Source: Methylobacterium ajmalii (lineage in GTDB: Bacteria; Pseudomonadota; Alphaproteobacteria; Rhizobiales; Beijerinckiaceae). Taken from it: 60,186 nucleotides of DNA. The DNA is taken from positions 1 through 60,186 of the forward strand of contig NZ_JACWCT010000128.1 of NCBI RefSeq assembly GCF_016613415.1. Reading direction: 5' to 3'. The notes under the pieces were generated by a model, which saw only the letters and a list, made by a program, of their open reading frames with translations, was not told the DNA's origin and did no database searches. Positions 16,651 to 24,479 of this stretch are shown here, one piece after another. Each line of letters opens with the position of its first letter. Position 1 is the stretch's first letter. A program made the translations under genes and the position numbers.

Positions 16651-18072
16651 ATGCCGTGCATCCTGCCCGCAACCTGGTCGGACGCGGAAGGCGCTCTCTG
16701 GGCGCGCATCCGGGCGCACCCGTTCGAGCACCCGGACCGGGCCCTCGACTTCACCCGGCGGCTCGCCCGCGACCGGGACTGGTCCCTCGCCTTCGCGCGG
16801 GCGGCGGTCGAGGCCTATCGCCGGTTCTGCTTCCTCGCCTGCAACGGCCGCGAGCCGGTCACGCCGAGCGAGGAGGTGGACGAGGTCTGGCATCTCCACC
16901 TCACCTATTCGCGCGACTACTGGGAGGTGTGGTGCGGGGCGGTCCTGCGCACCGCCCTCCATCATGAGCCGACCTCCGGCGGGCCGGTGGAGCAGGCCCG
17001 CTACGCCCGGCAATACGCCGCGACGCTCGCCCGCCACGAGGCCTATTTCGGCCCGCCCGATCCCGCCCTGTGGCCCGGCGCGGGGGAGCGCTTCGGCCGC
17101 CGGCCGCGCTACCGTACCGTCGACACGCGGCGTTCGCTCGTCGTCCCCCGTTCCATCCTCCGCCTGCCGCGCCTCGGCCGGGTCCTGCTGCCGGGGCTCG
17201 CCGGGACGCTCCTCCTCGCGCCGCGGCCGGCGCTCGCCCTGCCGCTCAACCCCCTCGACTGGCCGGGACCGCCGTTCCTGTGGCTCGACGGGACGTTGAC
17301 CGCCGGCGCGCTCCTCGTCGGAATCGTCGCGCGGGCGCGCTGCCGGCAGACCGTGCGATCGGCGCCGGACGCGGATCTCGGCCTGCCCGACCTCGCCTAT
17401 CTCGCCGGCGGCCCTGACCGGGTGGCCGACGTGACGGCGCTCGCCCTCCACACGTCCGGTGCAGGACGCATCGACCCGCCGCGGGGAATCTGGATCGATG
17501 CGCGGGGCATCGCCCTGCCGCCCGACCTCGTGCCCTTCCGGCCGCCGGACGGGTTGACGACCCGCGGCCAGCTGATGCGCAGGCTGACCGCACCGACCGA
17601 GCGGCTGGCGGAGCGGCTCGCCGCGCGCGGCCTGTGCCCGAGCACCGAGCAGCGCCGCCGGACACTCGTCGTCTCGCTCGGCGCCGTGGCGCTGGTGCTG
17701 GCCCTCGGCCTCGCCAAGATCGCCTGGGTCGCCGGCACCGGGCGCCCGGTCGGCTATCTCGTCGGCCTGATGATCGCGACGGTCGTCGCCGCGACATTCC
17801 TCCACATCCGGCCGATCACCTGCACGACGGCCGGCGCGCGGGCGCTCGAACGCCACCGCGCACGCCACGCCCGCTCCGCCCGGGCGCCCCTGCGCCACGA
17901 GATCCCGTTCGCCTTTGCCTTGGGCGGCGCGGCGGCGCTCGCCGGCACCGAACTCGCGTCGCTCCGGCGCTTCTTCGTCACCGACAGCGGAGGCGGCGAC
18001 GGCAGCGGTGGGGACGGGGGTGGCAGTGGCGGAGGCGGCTGCGGGGGATGCGGGGGTGGGGGCGGCGACTAG
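16651..18072 (+). CDS. TIGR04222-like membrane protein with Gly/Cys-rich tail
   Basis: 473 residues. Residues ~75-95 carry EVDEVWHLHLTYSRDYW, matching the D-x-x-W-H-x-H motif of plant/bacterial glycine-rich-domain (GRDP/DUF1399-like) proteins. Three hydrophobic spans follow (near 190, 215 and two close ones at 345-380), then a tail of SGGGSGGGGCGGCGGGGG, the pattern of TIGR04222 domain proteins. Function is unknown; the CGGC pair could bind metal or form disulfides. GGGGG upstream of ATG 16651 serves as ribosome site. Repeat A copy 2 starts right at the stop codon. Confidence 0.7.
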   Translation: MPCILPATWSDAEGALWARIRAHPFEHPDRALDFTRRLARDRDWSLAFARAAVEAYRRFCFLACNGREPVTPSEEVDEVWHLHLTYSRDYWEVWCGAVLRTALHHEPTSGGPVEQARYARQYAATLARHEAYFGPPDPALWPGAGERFGRRPRYRTVDTRRSLVVPRSILRLPRLGRVLLPGLAGTLLLAPRPALALPLNPLDWPGPPFLWLDGTLTAGALLVGIVARARCRQTVRSAPDADLGLPDLAYLAGGPDRVADVTALALHTSGAGRIDPPRGIWIDARGIALPPDLVPFRPPDGLTTRGQLMRRLTAPTERLAERLAARGLCPSTEQRRRTLVVSLGAVALVLALGLAKIAWVAGTGRPVGYLVGLMIATVVAATFLHIRPITCTTAGARALERHRARHARSARAPLRHEIPFAFALGGAAALAGTELASLRRFFVTDSGGGDGSGGDGGGSGGGGCGGCGGGGGD

Positions 18073-18073
18073 A

Positions 18074-18180
18074 GCATTTTCCGACGAAGCGGATGCCGGT
18101 TCGTCGTAGAAAATGCGGCAAAATCAAAGGCCTGATGAGATTCACGATTGCAACGCCACGGTACATGACAGGGGCGTGAA
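18074..18180 (+). repeat. Repeat family A, copy 2 (left part)
   Basis: Core 18074-18116: GCATTTTCCGACGAAGCGGATGCCGG then TTCGTCGTAGAAAATGC, nearly the same as copy 1. The following GATTCACGATTGCAACG matches the second hairpin of copy 1, but the expected ending is missing here and reappears at 18395-18420, beyond repeat B. Confidence 0.8.
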
Positions 18181-18198
18181 GCGTTTCTGCGTCAAGGC

Positions 18199-18352
18199 TT
18201 TCCCATACATCACCTGATCCTGAGGTGCGGGCGATCGACGATCGCTGAGCCTCGAAGGAGGGCTCCAGAAATCGCAGCGACATCTGGAGGCTTCCTTCGA
18301 CGTCAGTCGATCTTCGATCGTCTAACGCCTCGGGATGAGGTCGCGGATGGGA
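18199..18352. repeat. Repeat family B, copy 1 (long imperfect palindrome)
   Basis: About 154 bases forming an extended inverted repeat. Outer arms: CCTGATCCTGAGGTG near 18213 against GCCTCGGGATGAGG near 18327. Inner arms: CTCGAAGGAGGGCTCCAGA (18251-18269) against TCTGGAGGCTTCCTTCGA (18283-18300). Copy 2 at 32167-32321 shares both the arms and the order. No gene is encoded. Confidence 0.85.
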
Positions 18353-18394
18353 GAGATAATCATCGCGGATTCACGTCTCTGTCGTGTGCCGTGT

Positions 18395-18420
18395 TGCTAC
18401 GCGATCGTGAAGTGCTCTAG
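18395..18420 (+). repeat. Displaced right end of repeat A copy 2
   Basis: GCTACGCGATCGTGAAGTGC followed by TCTAG matches the ending of copy 1 (GCAACGCGATCGTGAAGCTC, TCTAG). It lies 215 bp beyond the point where copy 2 breaks off, with repeat B in between. The stretch 18073-18430 holds only these repeats. Confidence 0.7.
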
Positions 18421-18430
18421 CGGACGCGAT

Positions 18431-18748
18431 TCAGCCCGGCGGGATCACGTCGATCTGGATCCCGCTGTAATACGCCGCCAGGTTGGCGATGTCGGCATCC
18501 GACAACTCCTGGGCGGCGACCGACATCACCTCGTTCTTGCGGGTCCCGCTGCGGAACTCGGTCAGCGCCTTGACGAGGTAGGGCTCGACCTGGCCGGCGA
18601 GGTTCGGCGCGTCGGGGAGCTTCGAGAGCCCGTCGAGGCCGTGGCAGGCCTGGCAGGCGATCGCCTTGGCCCGGCCGGCCTTGGCGTCGCCGGCCGCCGC
18701 CGGGGCGGTGGCGGCGAGGAGCAGCAGGAGGGCGAGGGCGCGGGTCAT
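18431..18748 (-). CDS. Periplasmic c-type cytochrome (class I, single heme)
   Basis: 105 residues. Signal peptide 1-19 (ALALLLLLAATAPAAAG). One heme site CQACH (residues 32-36) in the context AIACQACHGLDGLSKLPDAPNLAGQ, and a distal Met candidate in NEVMSVAAQELSDADI, followed by the typical C-terminal LAAYYSGI helix. It accepts electrons in the periplasm, most likely from the PQQ dehydrogenase encoded 57 bp upstream on the same strand. AAGGAG precedes the start. A strong hairpin separates the two genes. Confidence 0.9.
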   Translation of the reverse strand: MTRALALLLLLAATAPAAAGDAKAGRAKAIACQACHGLDGLSKLPDAPNLAGQVEPYLVKALTEFRSGTRKNEVMSVAAQELSDADIANLAAYYSGIQIDVIPPG

Positions 18749-18768
18749 GGGCGTCTCCTTGAGAGGGA

Positions 18769-18796
18769 AGCGGGGCGGCCCTCCGGCCGCCCCGCT
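18769..18796 (-). other. GC-rich stem-loop between PQQ dehydrogenase and cytochrome genes
   Basis: AGCGGGGCGGCC (18769-18780) and GGCCGCCCCGCT (18785-18796) are perfectly complementary around CTCC. In the direction of transcription no T-run follows, so it is more likely an mRNA-stabilising or attenuating hairpin than a full terminator. Confidence 0.7.
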
Positions 18797-18805
18797 CCGA
18801 AAAAC

Positions 18806-20077
18806 CTACTTCTCGTAGGAGATGCGGTAGATCGCACCGGCAGTGTCGTCGGAGACGAGCAGCGAGCCGTCGGGCAGGGTCGCGACGTCGACCGGGCGGC
18901 CGAGATACTCGCCGCCCTCGGTCAGCCAGCCCTCGGCGAAGGGCTCGGGCTTGCCGGCGCTGCCGTCCTTGTTGACCGGCACGTACATCACCCGGGCGCC
19001 GATCGGCGTGGTGCGGTTCCAGGAGCCGTGCTCGGCGGTGAAGATGCCGCCGCGGTACTTCTCCGGGAACGACTTGCCCTTGTAGACGATCATGCCGAGG
19101 TCGGCGGCGTGGGGCGGCAGCTCGGCCTTGGGCGCCACGACGTCGGCCGGAACCTTGTCGTCCTTGTACTCGACGGTGCGCACCCCGCCGCCGCCGTACC
19201 ACGGGAAGCCGAAGTTCTGGCCGGGCTTGGTGATCTGGTTGAGCTCGCCCGGCGGCTGGTCGTCGCCCATGCCGTCGACCTGGTTGTCGGTGAACCACAG
19301 GGTCTTGTCGGGGGCGAAGTCCATGCCGACCGAGTTGCGGATGCCGGTGGCGTAGACCTCCCGGTTCTTGCCGTCGGCATCCATGCGGATGATGCCGCCG
19401 ATGCCGGTCTTGGCGTAGAGGTCGGCCTTGTCCTTGGGCGGTACGTTGTAGGGCTGGCCGAGCGAGACGTAGAGCTTGCCGTCGGGCCCGATGCGGCACA
19501 TCCGGGCGGTGTGGTTGTAGCTCTCCTCGGCCGGCGGGATCAGCTCGCCCTGCTTGACCACCACCACGGCCGGGCCGTCCGTGCCCTCGTAGAAGAACTC
19601 GGCGGCCGGGAAGGCCAGGACCCGGTTCTGCTCCACCACCGTCAGCACGCCGTCGCGCGAGAAGCAGACGCCGTTCGGGATCTTGAAGTCGACGCCCGGG
19701 GCGTAGACCTTGACCTCGTCGGCGACGCGGTCCTTGTCGCGGTCGGTGACGGTGTACATCTTGGACTTGCGGGTGCCGACGAAGACCACGCCGGCATTCG
19801 GGCCGACCGCCATCGCACGGGCGTCCGGCACGACGGCGTAGAGCTCGATCTTGAACCCGTCCGGGACCTTGATTTTCTGGAGCGTCTTGTTGATCGCGTC
19901 GGCGCGCCGGCCGGTCTGCGGGATCGGCGCCGGCTCGGCGACGCCGGTCTGCTTGAAGCTGCCGAGCTTTTCCAGGTTGTCGACCTTGGCCTTGGTGTCC
20001 CCGGCGGTCGTGTCCTGGGCCAGGGCGGCGCTCGCGACGGAGACGCCGGCGGCGAGCGCCAGCAGGAAGGGCTTCAT
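18806..20077 (-). CDS. PQQ-dependent sugar dehydrogenase (GDH-B/sorbosone dehydrogenase beta-propeller family)
   Basis: 423 residues from ATG 20077, preceded by GGAGGAAATCCCG. Signal peptide 1-20 ends in SAALAQ. The body is a six-bladed propeller of the soluble glucose/sorbosone dehydrogenase family: PDGFKIELYAV, VFVGTRKSKMYTV, IPNGVCFSRDGVLTVVE, DGKLYVSLG, IRNSVGMDFAPDKTLWFTDN, FPWYGGGG, then FTAEHGSWNRT and GRPVDVATLPDGSLLVSDD. These proteins oxidise an aldose or related alcohol in the periplasm and pass electrons to cytochrome c, here probably the gene downstream. The substrate is not predictable; PQQ use is by family only. Confidence 0.88.
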   Translation of the reverse strand: MKPFLLALAAGVSVASAALAQDTTAGDTKAKVDNLEKLGSFKQTGVAEPAPIPQTGRRADAINKTLQKIKVPDGFKIELYAVVPDARAMAVGPNAGVVFVGTRKSKMYTVTDRDKDRVADEVKVYAPGVDFKIPNGVCFSRDGVLTVVEQNRVLAFPAAEFFYEGTDGPAVVVVKQGELIPPAEESYNHTARMCRIGPDGKLYVSLGQPYNVPPKDKADLYAKTGIGGIIRMDADGKNREVYATGIRNSVGMDFAPDKTLWFTDNQVDGMGDDQPPGELNQITKPGQNFGFPWYGGGGVRTVEYKDDKVPADVVAPKAELPPHAADLGMIVYKGKSFPEKYRGGIFTAEHGSWNRTTPIGARVMYVPVNKDGSAGKPEPFAEGWLTEGGEYLGRPVDVATLPDGSLLVSDDTAGAIYRISYEK

Positions 20078-20211
20078 CGGGATTTCCTCCGAACCTCGGC
20101 CGTTGCGGCGTGGCCGAGCTTGTTGCTCGCCATGTATGCCGGGAGCCCTCACAGGCGGCAAGCGGAGCAGGCAGCCTATCTCGTTCACGCCGCCGTGATC
20201 GGTCGCCGGGA

Positions 20212-21651
20212 TCAGCCGCGCAGGGCCGGCGGCAGCACCCGGTCGAAGCCCGTGACCGCCTCGTAGGCCGCCGCGATGGCCAGCAGCTCCGCCTCGCCGC
20301 GGTTCGGGGCGATGAGCTGGAGGCCCATCGGCAGGCCGGCCGCGCTGAAGCCCGCCGGCAGGCTGATCGTCGGGCAGCCGGAGAGCGTGGCCGGTACCAC
20401 CACCTCCATCCAGCGGTGATAGGTGTCCATGGCGCGCCCGCCGACCTCCCGCGGCCAGGTCTCCTCGGCCGCGAACGGGAAGACCTGGGCCGAGGGCATC
20501 GCCAGTACGTCGAAGCGCTCGAACAGCCCGCGCACGCAGTGATACCAGGCGGTGCGGGTGACGCTGGCGGCGTGGACGTCGAAGGCCGAGAGCTTTTGGC
20601 CCTGCTCGACCTCCCAGATCGCCTCCGGCCGCATCAGGGTGCGCTTCTCCTCGTCCCGCCAATGCACCGCGAGGGTCGCGCCGATGATCCATTGGCGCAG
20701 CCGCGTCCAGCTCTGCCAGATCGCCTCCGGGTCGAAGGCCGGGAGCACCGGCTCGACCGCCGCGCCCTCGCCGGCGAAGACCCGCAGGGCGTCCTCGCAG
20801 AGGGCGAGCACGCCGGGCTCGAAGGGGAGGTGCCCGCCGAAATCGCCGATCCAGCCGATCCGCAGCCCTTTCAGGTCGCGGAGCCGCGGCACCGCGAAGG
20901 CGGCGGGATCCTCGCGGAAGGCCGTCGGGGTGCGGGGATCGTACCCGGCCTGGACCGAGAGGAGCAGGCCGAGATCGGCGGTGCAGCGCGCCATCGGGCC
21001 GAGCACCCCGAGCTGGGGCAGGAAGACCTCCTCGGTGCCGTTCGGGATGCGGCCGGCGGCGGGGCGCAGGCCCAGCACGTTGTTCCAGGCGGCGGGGTTG
21101 CGCAGGGAGCCGCCGTGGTCGCTGCCGTCGGCGAGGGGCACCATCCGCATCGCCAGCGCCACCCCGGCGCCGCCGCTCGATCCGCCGCCGGCCTTCGCCG
21201 GGTCGTAGGCGTTGCGGGTCGGGCCGAAGACCGGGTTGGTGCTGTGCGAGCCGAGGCCGAATTCCGGCACGTTGGTCTTGCCGATGAGCAGCGCGCCGGC
21301 GCCCCTGAGCCGCGCCACGTGGAGGGCATCGGCCTCCGGCACGGTGTCGCGGAACAGCGGCGAACCGTGGGTGGTGCGGAGGCCGGCGGTGGGCGAGAGG
21401 TCCTTGACCGCGTGCGGCAGGCCATGGAGCGGCCCGCGCGGTCCCCGCTCCTTCAGTTCCCGGTCGGCCGCCTCGGCCTCGGCGAGGAGCGCGTCGGGCT
21501 CGCGAAGGGACACGACGGCGTTCACCGCCGGGTTGTGGCAGGCGATCTGGTCGAGATGGGCCTGCATCACCTCCCGGGCCGAGACGGCCCGGTCGCGGAT
21601 CGCCCGCGCGAGGTCGGTGGCACGCATCGTCACGAGATCGTTGGTGGGCAT
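20212..21651 (-). CDS. Amidase (amidase-signature family)
   Basis: 479 residues from ATG 21651 (MPTNDLVTMRATDLARAI). The Ser-cisSer-Lys machinery is visible: Lys in GLPHAVKDLSPTAG, and the Gly/Ser-rich signature AGGGSSGGAGVALAMRM with GSDHGGSLRNPAAWNNVLGLRP. The C-terminal GCPTISLPAGFSAAGLPMGLQLIAP is standard. Members hydrolyse amides of many kinds; the family includes GatA, but the absence of gatB/gatC nearby and the sequence type suggest a catabolic amidase. It is 102 bp downstream of the HisA-like gene and may be cotranscribed with it. Confidence 0.9.
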   Translation of the reverse strand: MPTNDLVTMRATDLARAIRDRAVSAREVMQAHLDQIACHNPAVNAVVSLREPDALLAEAEAADRELKERGPRGPLHGLPHAVKDLSPTAGLRTTHGSPLFRDTVPEADALHVARLRGAGALLIGKTNVPEFGLGSHSTNPVFGPTRNAYDPAKAGGGSSGGAGVALAMRMVPLADGSDHGGSLRNPAAWNNVLGLRPAAGRIPNGTEEVFLPQLGVLGPMARCTADLGLLLSVQAGYDPRTPTAFREDPAAFAVPRLRDLKGLRIGWIGDFGGHLPFEPGVLALCEDALRVFAGEGAAVEPVLPAFDPEAIWQSWTRLRQWIIGATLAVHWRDEEKRTLMRPEAIWEVEQGQKLSAFDVHAASVTRTAWYHCVRGLFERFDVLAMPSAQVFPFAAEETWPREVGGRAMDTYHRWMEVVVPATLSGCPTISLPAGFSAAGLPMGLQLIAPNRGEAELLAIAAAYEAVTGFDRVLPPALRG

Positions 21652-21753
21652 CGCGGGGTCCTGGATCGGCGTCGCGGCAAGCGGAGCACGCGAGCGGCGA
21701 GGGAACAAGCGCGGCCATGTCGGGCGGGGATGCCGCCGCGCGCATGGCGGCGC

Positions 21754-22452
21754 TCAGGCCCGCAGCCGCCCGTCGTGGATCGCGCTGGCGACGAGCACGC
21801 CGGCGGCCCCGGCCTCGTCGAGGGCCGGCAGGTCCTCCGGCCCGCGCAGCCCCCCGGCGGCGTAGAAGGCGACGTGGGGCGCCCGCGCCCTGAGCGCCCG
21901 CAGGCCCGCGAGGTCCGGCCCGGCGCCGCTGCCGACGCGCGCGAGCGTCATCACGATCACCTCCGGGGGCCAGGCGGACGGGTCCTCGTGCAGGATCGCC
22001 GGTCCCATCGGCGCGCCGTCCCGGCTGTCGAGGGAGAGGACCGCCCGGTCGCCGATGCGGCGCACCAGGGCGTCGTCGACCTGGCTCTCGCTGCCGAGCA
22101 CCGGCCGGCCGAGGCCGGAGGCCAGGAACGCCGTGACGCCGGCCTCGCTCGAAAACCCGGCATCGACCCAGAGTTCGGTTCCGGGGCAGGCGGCCAGGAT
22201 CGCCCGCAGCGCGCCGAGATCCGGCGGGGCGCCGTCCACGATCGCATCGAGGTCGGCGACGTAGAGCCGGCGCGCCGGCCAGGCGGCGAGCAGTCCGCGG
22301 GCGACGTCGGCCGGAGCGGAGCCGGGGCTGAGCGGCGTCACGATCGGCGCGTAGGCGTCGCGGTCCCCGGCCCGGGCCCGCACGACGAGGCCGCCGCGCA
22401 GGTCGAGGACCGGCACCACCTCGGTCCGGGTTGCGAAGGGTGCGCCGCTCAT
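21754..22452 (-). CDS. HisA-like TIM-barrel protein, probably linked to C1-cofactor biosynthesis
   Basis: 232 residues. The opening EVVPVLDLRGGLVVRARAG and later RRLYVADLDAIVDG, ELWVDAGFSSEAGV, GRPVLGSES and FYAAGGLRGPEDL follow the HisA/HisF phosphate-binding barrel layout, but the conserved HisA Asp/Gly details differ, so it is unlikely to be the histidine enzyme. From memory, HisA-like proteins are encoded in the tetrahydromethanopterin/methylofuran gene regions of Methylobacterium. The divergent neighbour, only 38 bp away, belongs to a family named for H4MPT-linked C1 transfer, which supports such a role. No substrate is known to me. Confidence 0.68.
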   Translation of the reverse strand: MSGAPFATRTEVVPVLDLRGGLVVRARAGDRDAYAPIVTPLSPGSAPADVARGLLAAWPARRLYVADLDAIVDGAPPDLGALRAILAACPGTELWVDAGFSSEAGVTAFLASGLGRPVLGSESQVDDALVRRIGDRAVLSLDSRDGAPMGPAILHEDPSAWPPEVIVMTLARVGSGAGPDLAGLRALRARAPHVAFYAAGGLRGPEDLPALDEAGAAGVLVASAIHDGRLRA

Positions 22453-22490
22453 GCGACCCGGTCCCGACGCGCCGCGACCGAGAATCGACC

Positions 22491-23576
22491 GTGACTGATC
22501 CGCATTCCTCCGCCCCTTCCGTTTCCTCGCGCGAACGCATCATCGGCTGGGACTTCGGCGGGGTCCATGTCAAGGCGGCCCTGGTCGAGGGCGGGCGCGT
22601 CCAGGCGGTGGTCCAGGTGCCGTGCCCGCTCTGGAACGGCCTGCCGGCGCTGGAAACCTCGGTCGCGGCCCTGCCGGACTGGGCGCGCCAGCCGGCGCAT
22701 CACGCCGTGACGATGACCGGCGAGCTGACCGACTGCTTCTCCGACCGCACCGACGGCGTGACGCAGATCGCCGGCTGGGCCGGCACGCACCTGCCCGGCG
22801 CCGTCGCAGTTTATGCTGGGCGCACCGGCTTCGTGGCGCCCGGGGAGGCGGGGACGAAGACGCCCGACGTCGCCAGCGCCAACTGGCACGCCACCGCGGC
22901 CCTCGTCGGCCGCCTCCGGCCGGCGGCCCTGCTGGTCGATCTCGGCTCGACCACCGGCGACCTGATCCCGATCCTCGACGGGCAGCCCCGCACCGTCGGC
23001 TACAGCGATGCCGAGCGGCTGGAGACCGGGGAACTCGTCTATACCGGGGTGGTGCGCACCCCGCTCCTGGCGCTGGCGCAGGCCGTCCCGTTCCGCGGCC
23101 GTCGCACCGCCCTGATGGCCGAGTGCTTCGCCACCACGGCGGACGCCTACCGGCTCCTCTCCGATCTGCCGGAGGCCGAGGACCAGCAGGACACCGCCGA
23201 CCTAAAGGGCAAGTCGATCCCCGAGACCGAGATCCGCCTGGCACGGATGATCGGGCGGGACCGCCACGAGGGTTCCTCCGCCGACTGGATCCGCCTCGCG
23301 GGGGTCTTCGCGGAGGCGCAGCTGCGGCTCCTGCACGATGCCGCCGCCACGATCCTGTCCCGGGGCGACGTGCCGGAGGAGGCGCCGGTGGTGATCTGCG
23401 GCGCCGGCCGCTTCGTCGCCGCCCGCCTCGCCGCCCGCCTCGGGCGGCCAGCCAAGGAGCTGAGCGACCTGATCGCGCCGCGCCTTGCCCCCGACGCGGC
23501 GGCCTTCGCGTCGACCTGTGGGCCGGCGGTCGCGGTGGCGCTCCTCGCCGCCGAGCCGTCCGCGCGGGCGGGGTGA
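22491..23576 (+). CDS. Hydantoinase/oxoprolinase-like protein of the H4MPT-linked C1 transfer family (MfnF-like)
   Basis: 361 residues from GTG 22491. The N-terminal actin/ASKHA-like phosphate motif IIGWDFGGVHVKAALV, the VTMTGELTDCFSDR segment, VYAGRTGFV, ALLVDLGSTTGDLIPI, LETGELVYTGVVRTP and MAECFATTADAYRLL are what I recall for TIGR03123. Archaeal relatives (MfnF) make the last condensation of the methanofuran backbone; methylotrophs make a related methylofuran used by formyltransferase/hydrolase. Its presence marks the organism as an H4MPT-dependent methylotroph. It is divergent from the HisA-like gene; there is no room for separate full promoters in the 38-bp gap, so their promoters must overlap coding ends. 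Confidence 0.8.
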   Translation: MTDPHSSAPSVSSRERIIGWDFGGVHVKAALVEGGRVQAVVQVPCPLWNGLPALETSVAALPDWARQPAHHAVTMTGELTDCFSDRTDGVTQIAGWAGTHLPGAVAVYAGRTGFVAPGEAGTKTPDVASANWHATAALVGRLRPAALLVDLGSTTGDLIPILDGQPRTVGYSDAERLETGELVYTGVVRTPLLALAQAVPFRGRRTALMAECFATTADAYRLLSDLPEAEDQQDTADLKGKSIPETEIRLARMIGRDRHEGSSADWIRLAGVFAEAQLRLLHDAAATILSRGDVPEEAPVVICGAGRFVAARLAARLGRPAKELSDLIAPRLAPDAAAFASTCGPAVAVALLAAEPSARAG

Positions 23577-23688
23577 GCACGCCGCACGACGGGCTATCCC
23601 GAAAGACATTCGACCTACCGACCTCGGAGCCTGCTCGGGCGGATCCGTTGAACGAGCCCCGATCGGCGTGTCGGATGTCCGATCCCCC

Positions 23689-23718
23689 GACCTCGGGACG
23701 AGGTTGAGGGTGGGAGAG
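23689..23718. repeat. Half copy of repeat family B
   Basis: CCTCGGGACGAGGTTGAGGG followed by TGGGAGAG matches the right outer arm of the B copies at 18327-18352 and 32296-32321. A clear left arm is missing, so it looks like a decayed or partial copy. The rest of 23577-23774 holds nothing I can name. Confidence 0.55.
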
Positions 23719-23774
23719 ACGGTTCGCGACGGGGCGTGCGCGAGTGCCGTGTGTCGGGCCGGATGGGACCGGTT

Positions 23775-24272
23775 TCAGCGGTACGAGCGTGCGGCGCTCC
23801 CGGAGGCGGCGTCTTGGCCGGCTGCGCCGGAATGCCAGGGCGTGCTGATCGGGCTGTCGACGAGGAGCAGCAGCGCCCGGCGCAGGAGCTGGTCGAGGGC
23901 CTTCGGGCCGCCGGCGGGACAGGACCCGTCGCTGTTCAATCGCTTGTCGAGTTCCGCAGTGGTGCCGAGGAAGCCCATGTTCCAGCCCGGGAAGCGCCGC
24001 TCGGCGGCGAAATCCATCTCGATCACCGCCAGGGTGTGGTGGCGCCGGTCGACCAGGATCGACTCGAAGATCGGCTGCACGGCGGCGCGCCGGCCCTCCA
24101 GCACCTGGAAGAAGCCGAGTCCGGTATAGACCAGCACGCCGCTCACGTCCGCCAGGCGGTTGCGGTGACGGGCGGCGCCAAGGAGAGACGCGATGTGGCC
24201 CTGTCCCAGCATCGCCTCTGGCGGATGAGCGGCGGTGCTCTTGTAAACGATGCGGAAGATGTCGCCTGACAT
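23775..24272 (-). CDS. BLUF-domain blue-light photoreceptor
   Basis: 165 residues from ATG 24272. Residues 4-98 form a BLUF (FAD-binding) domain: FRIVYKSTA with Tyr10, RNRLADVSGVLVY with Asn38, GFFQVLEG with Gln56, and FPGWNMGF near 96. Tyr, Asn and Gln are the residues that hydrogen-bond flavin and drive the light-state shift; the Asn-Gln spacing of 18 equals that of AppA. The remaining 65 residues are a helical tail (LDQLLRRALLLLV) and a disordered end with no recognisable output enzyme, so it is a short BLUF protein acting by protein contact. A longer in-frame start at 24431 adds no recognisable domain. Confidence 0.9.
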   Translation of the reverse strand: MSGDIFRIVYKSTAAHPPEAMLGQGHIASLLGAARHRNRLADVSGVLVYTGLGFFQVLEGRRAAVQPIFESILVDRRHHTLAVIEMDFAAERRFPGWNMGFLGTTAELDKRLNSDGSCPAGGPKALDQLLRRALLLLVDSPISTPWHSGAAGQDAASGSAARSYR

Positions 24273-24479
24273 CCGTATCCCCCGGAAGGCTGAGCGGACG
24301 GGATAATTCGAAAGGCCGCGTCCGCGATAGCGCCGAACGGCACGGCCCTGGAATTTCCTGCCGTTGTCGCGGCGCGGGACAGAACTGACGAGCGCTCGAT
24401 CCACCTCTGGACCGCCCTTCCCCGACGGCAACGCCGCGCACTCGCCGCCGATCCCGTGTCGGACAACCCGTATTGTCGT

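Noticed and set aside
18335..20266. Long plus-strand open frame opposite the PQQ dehydrogenase
   Set aside because: The minus strand encodes a recognisable signal peptide and propeller motifs; the plus frame has no known domain.
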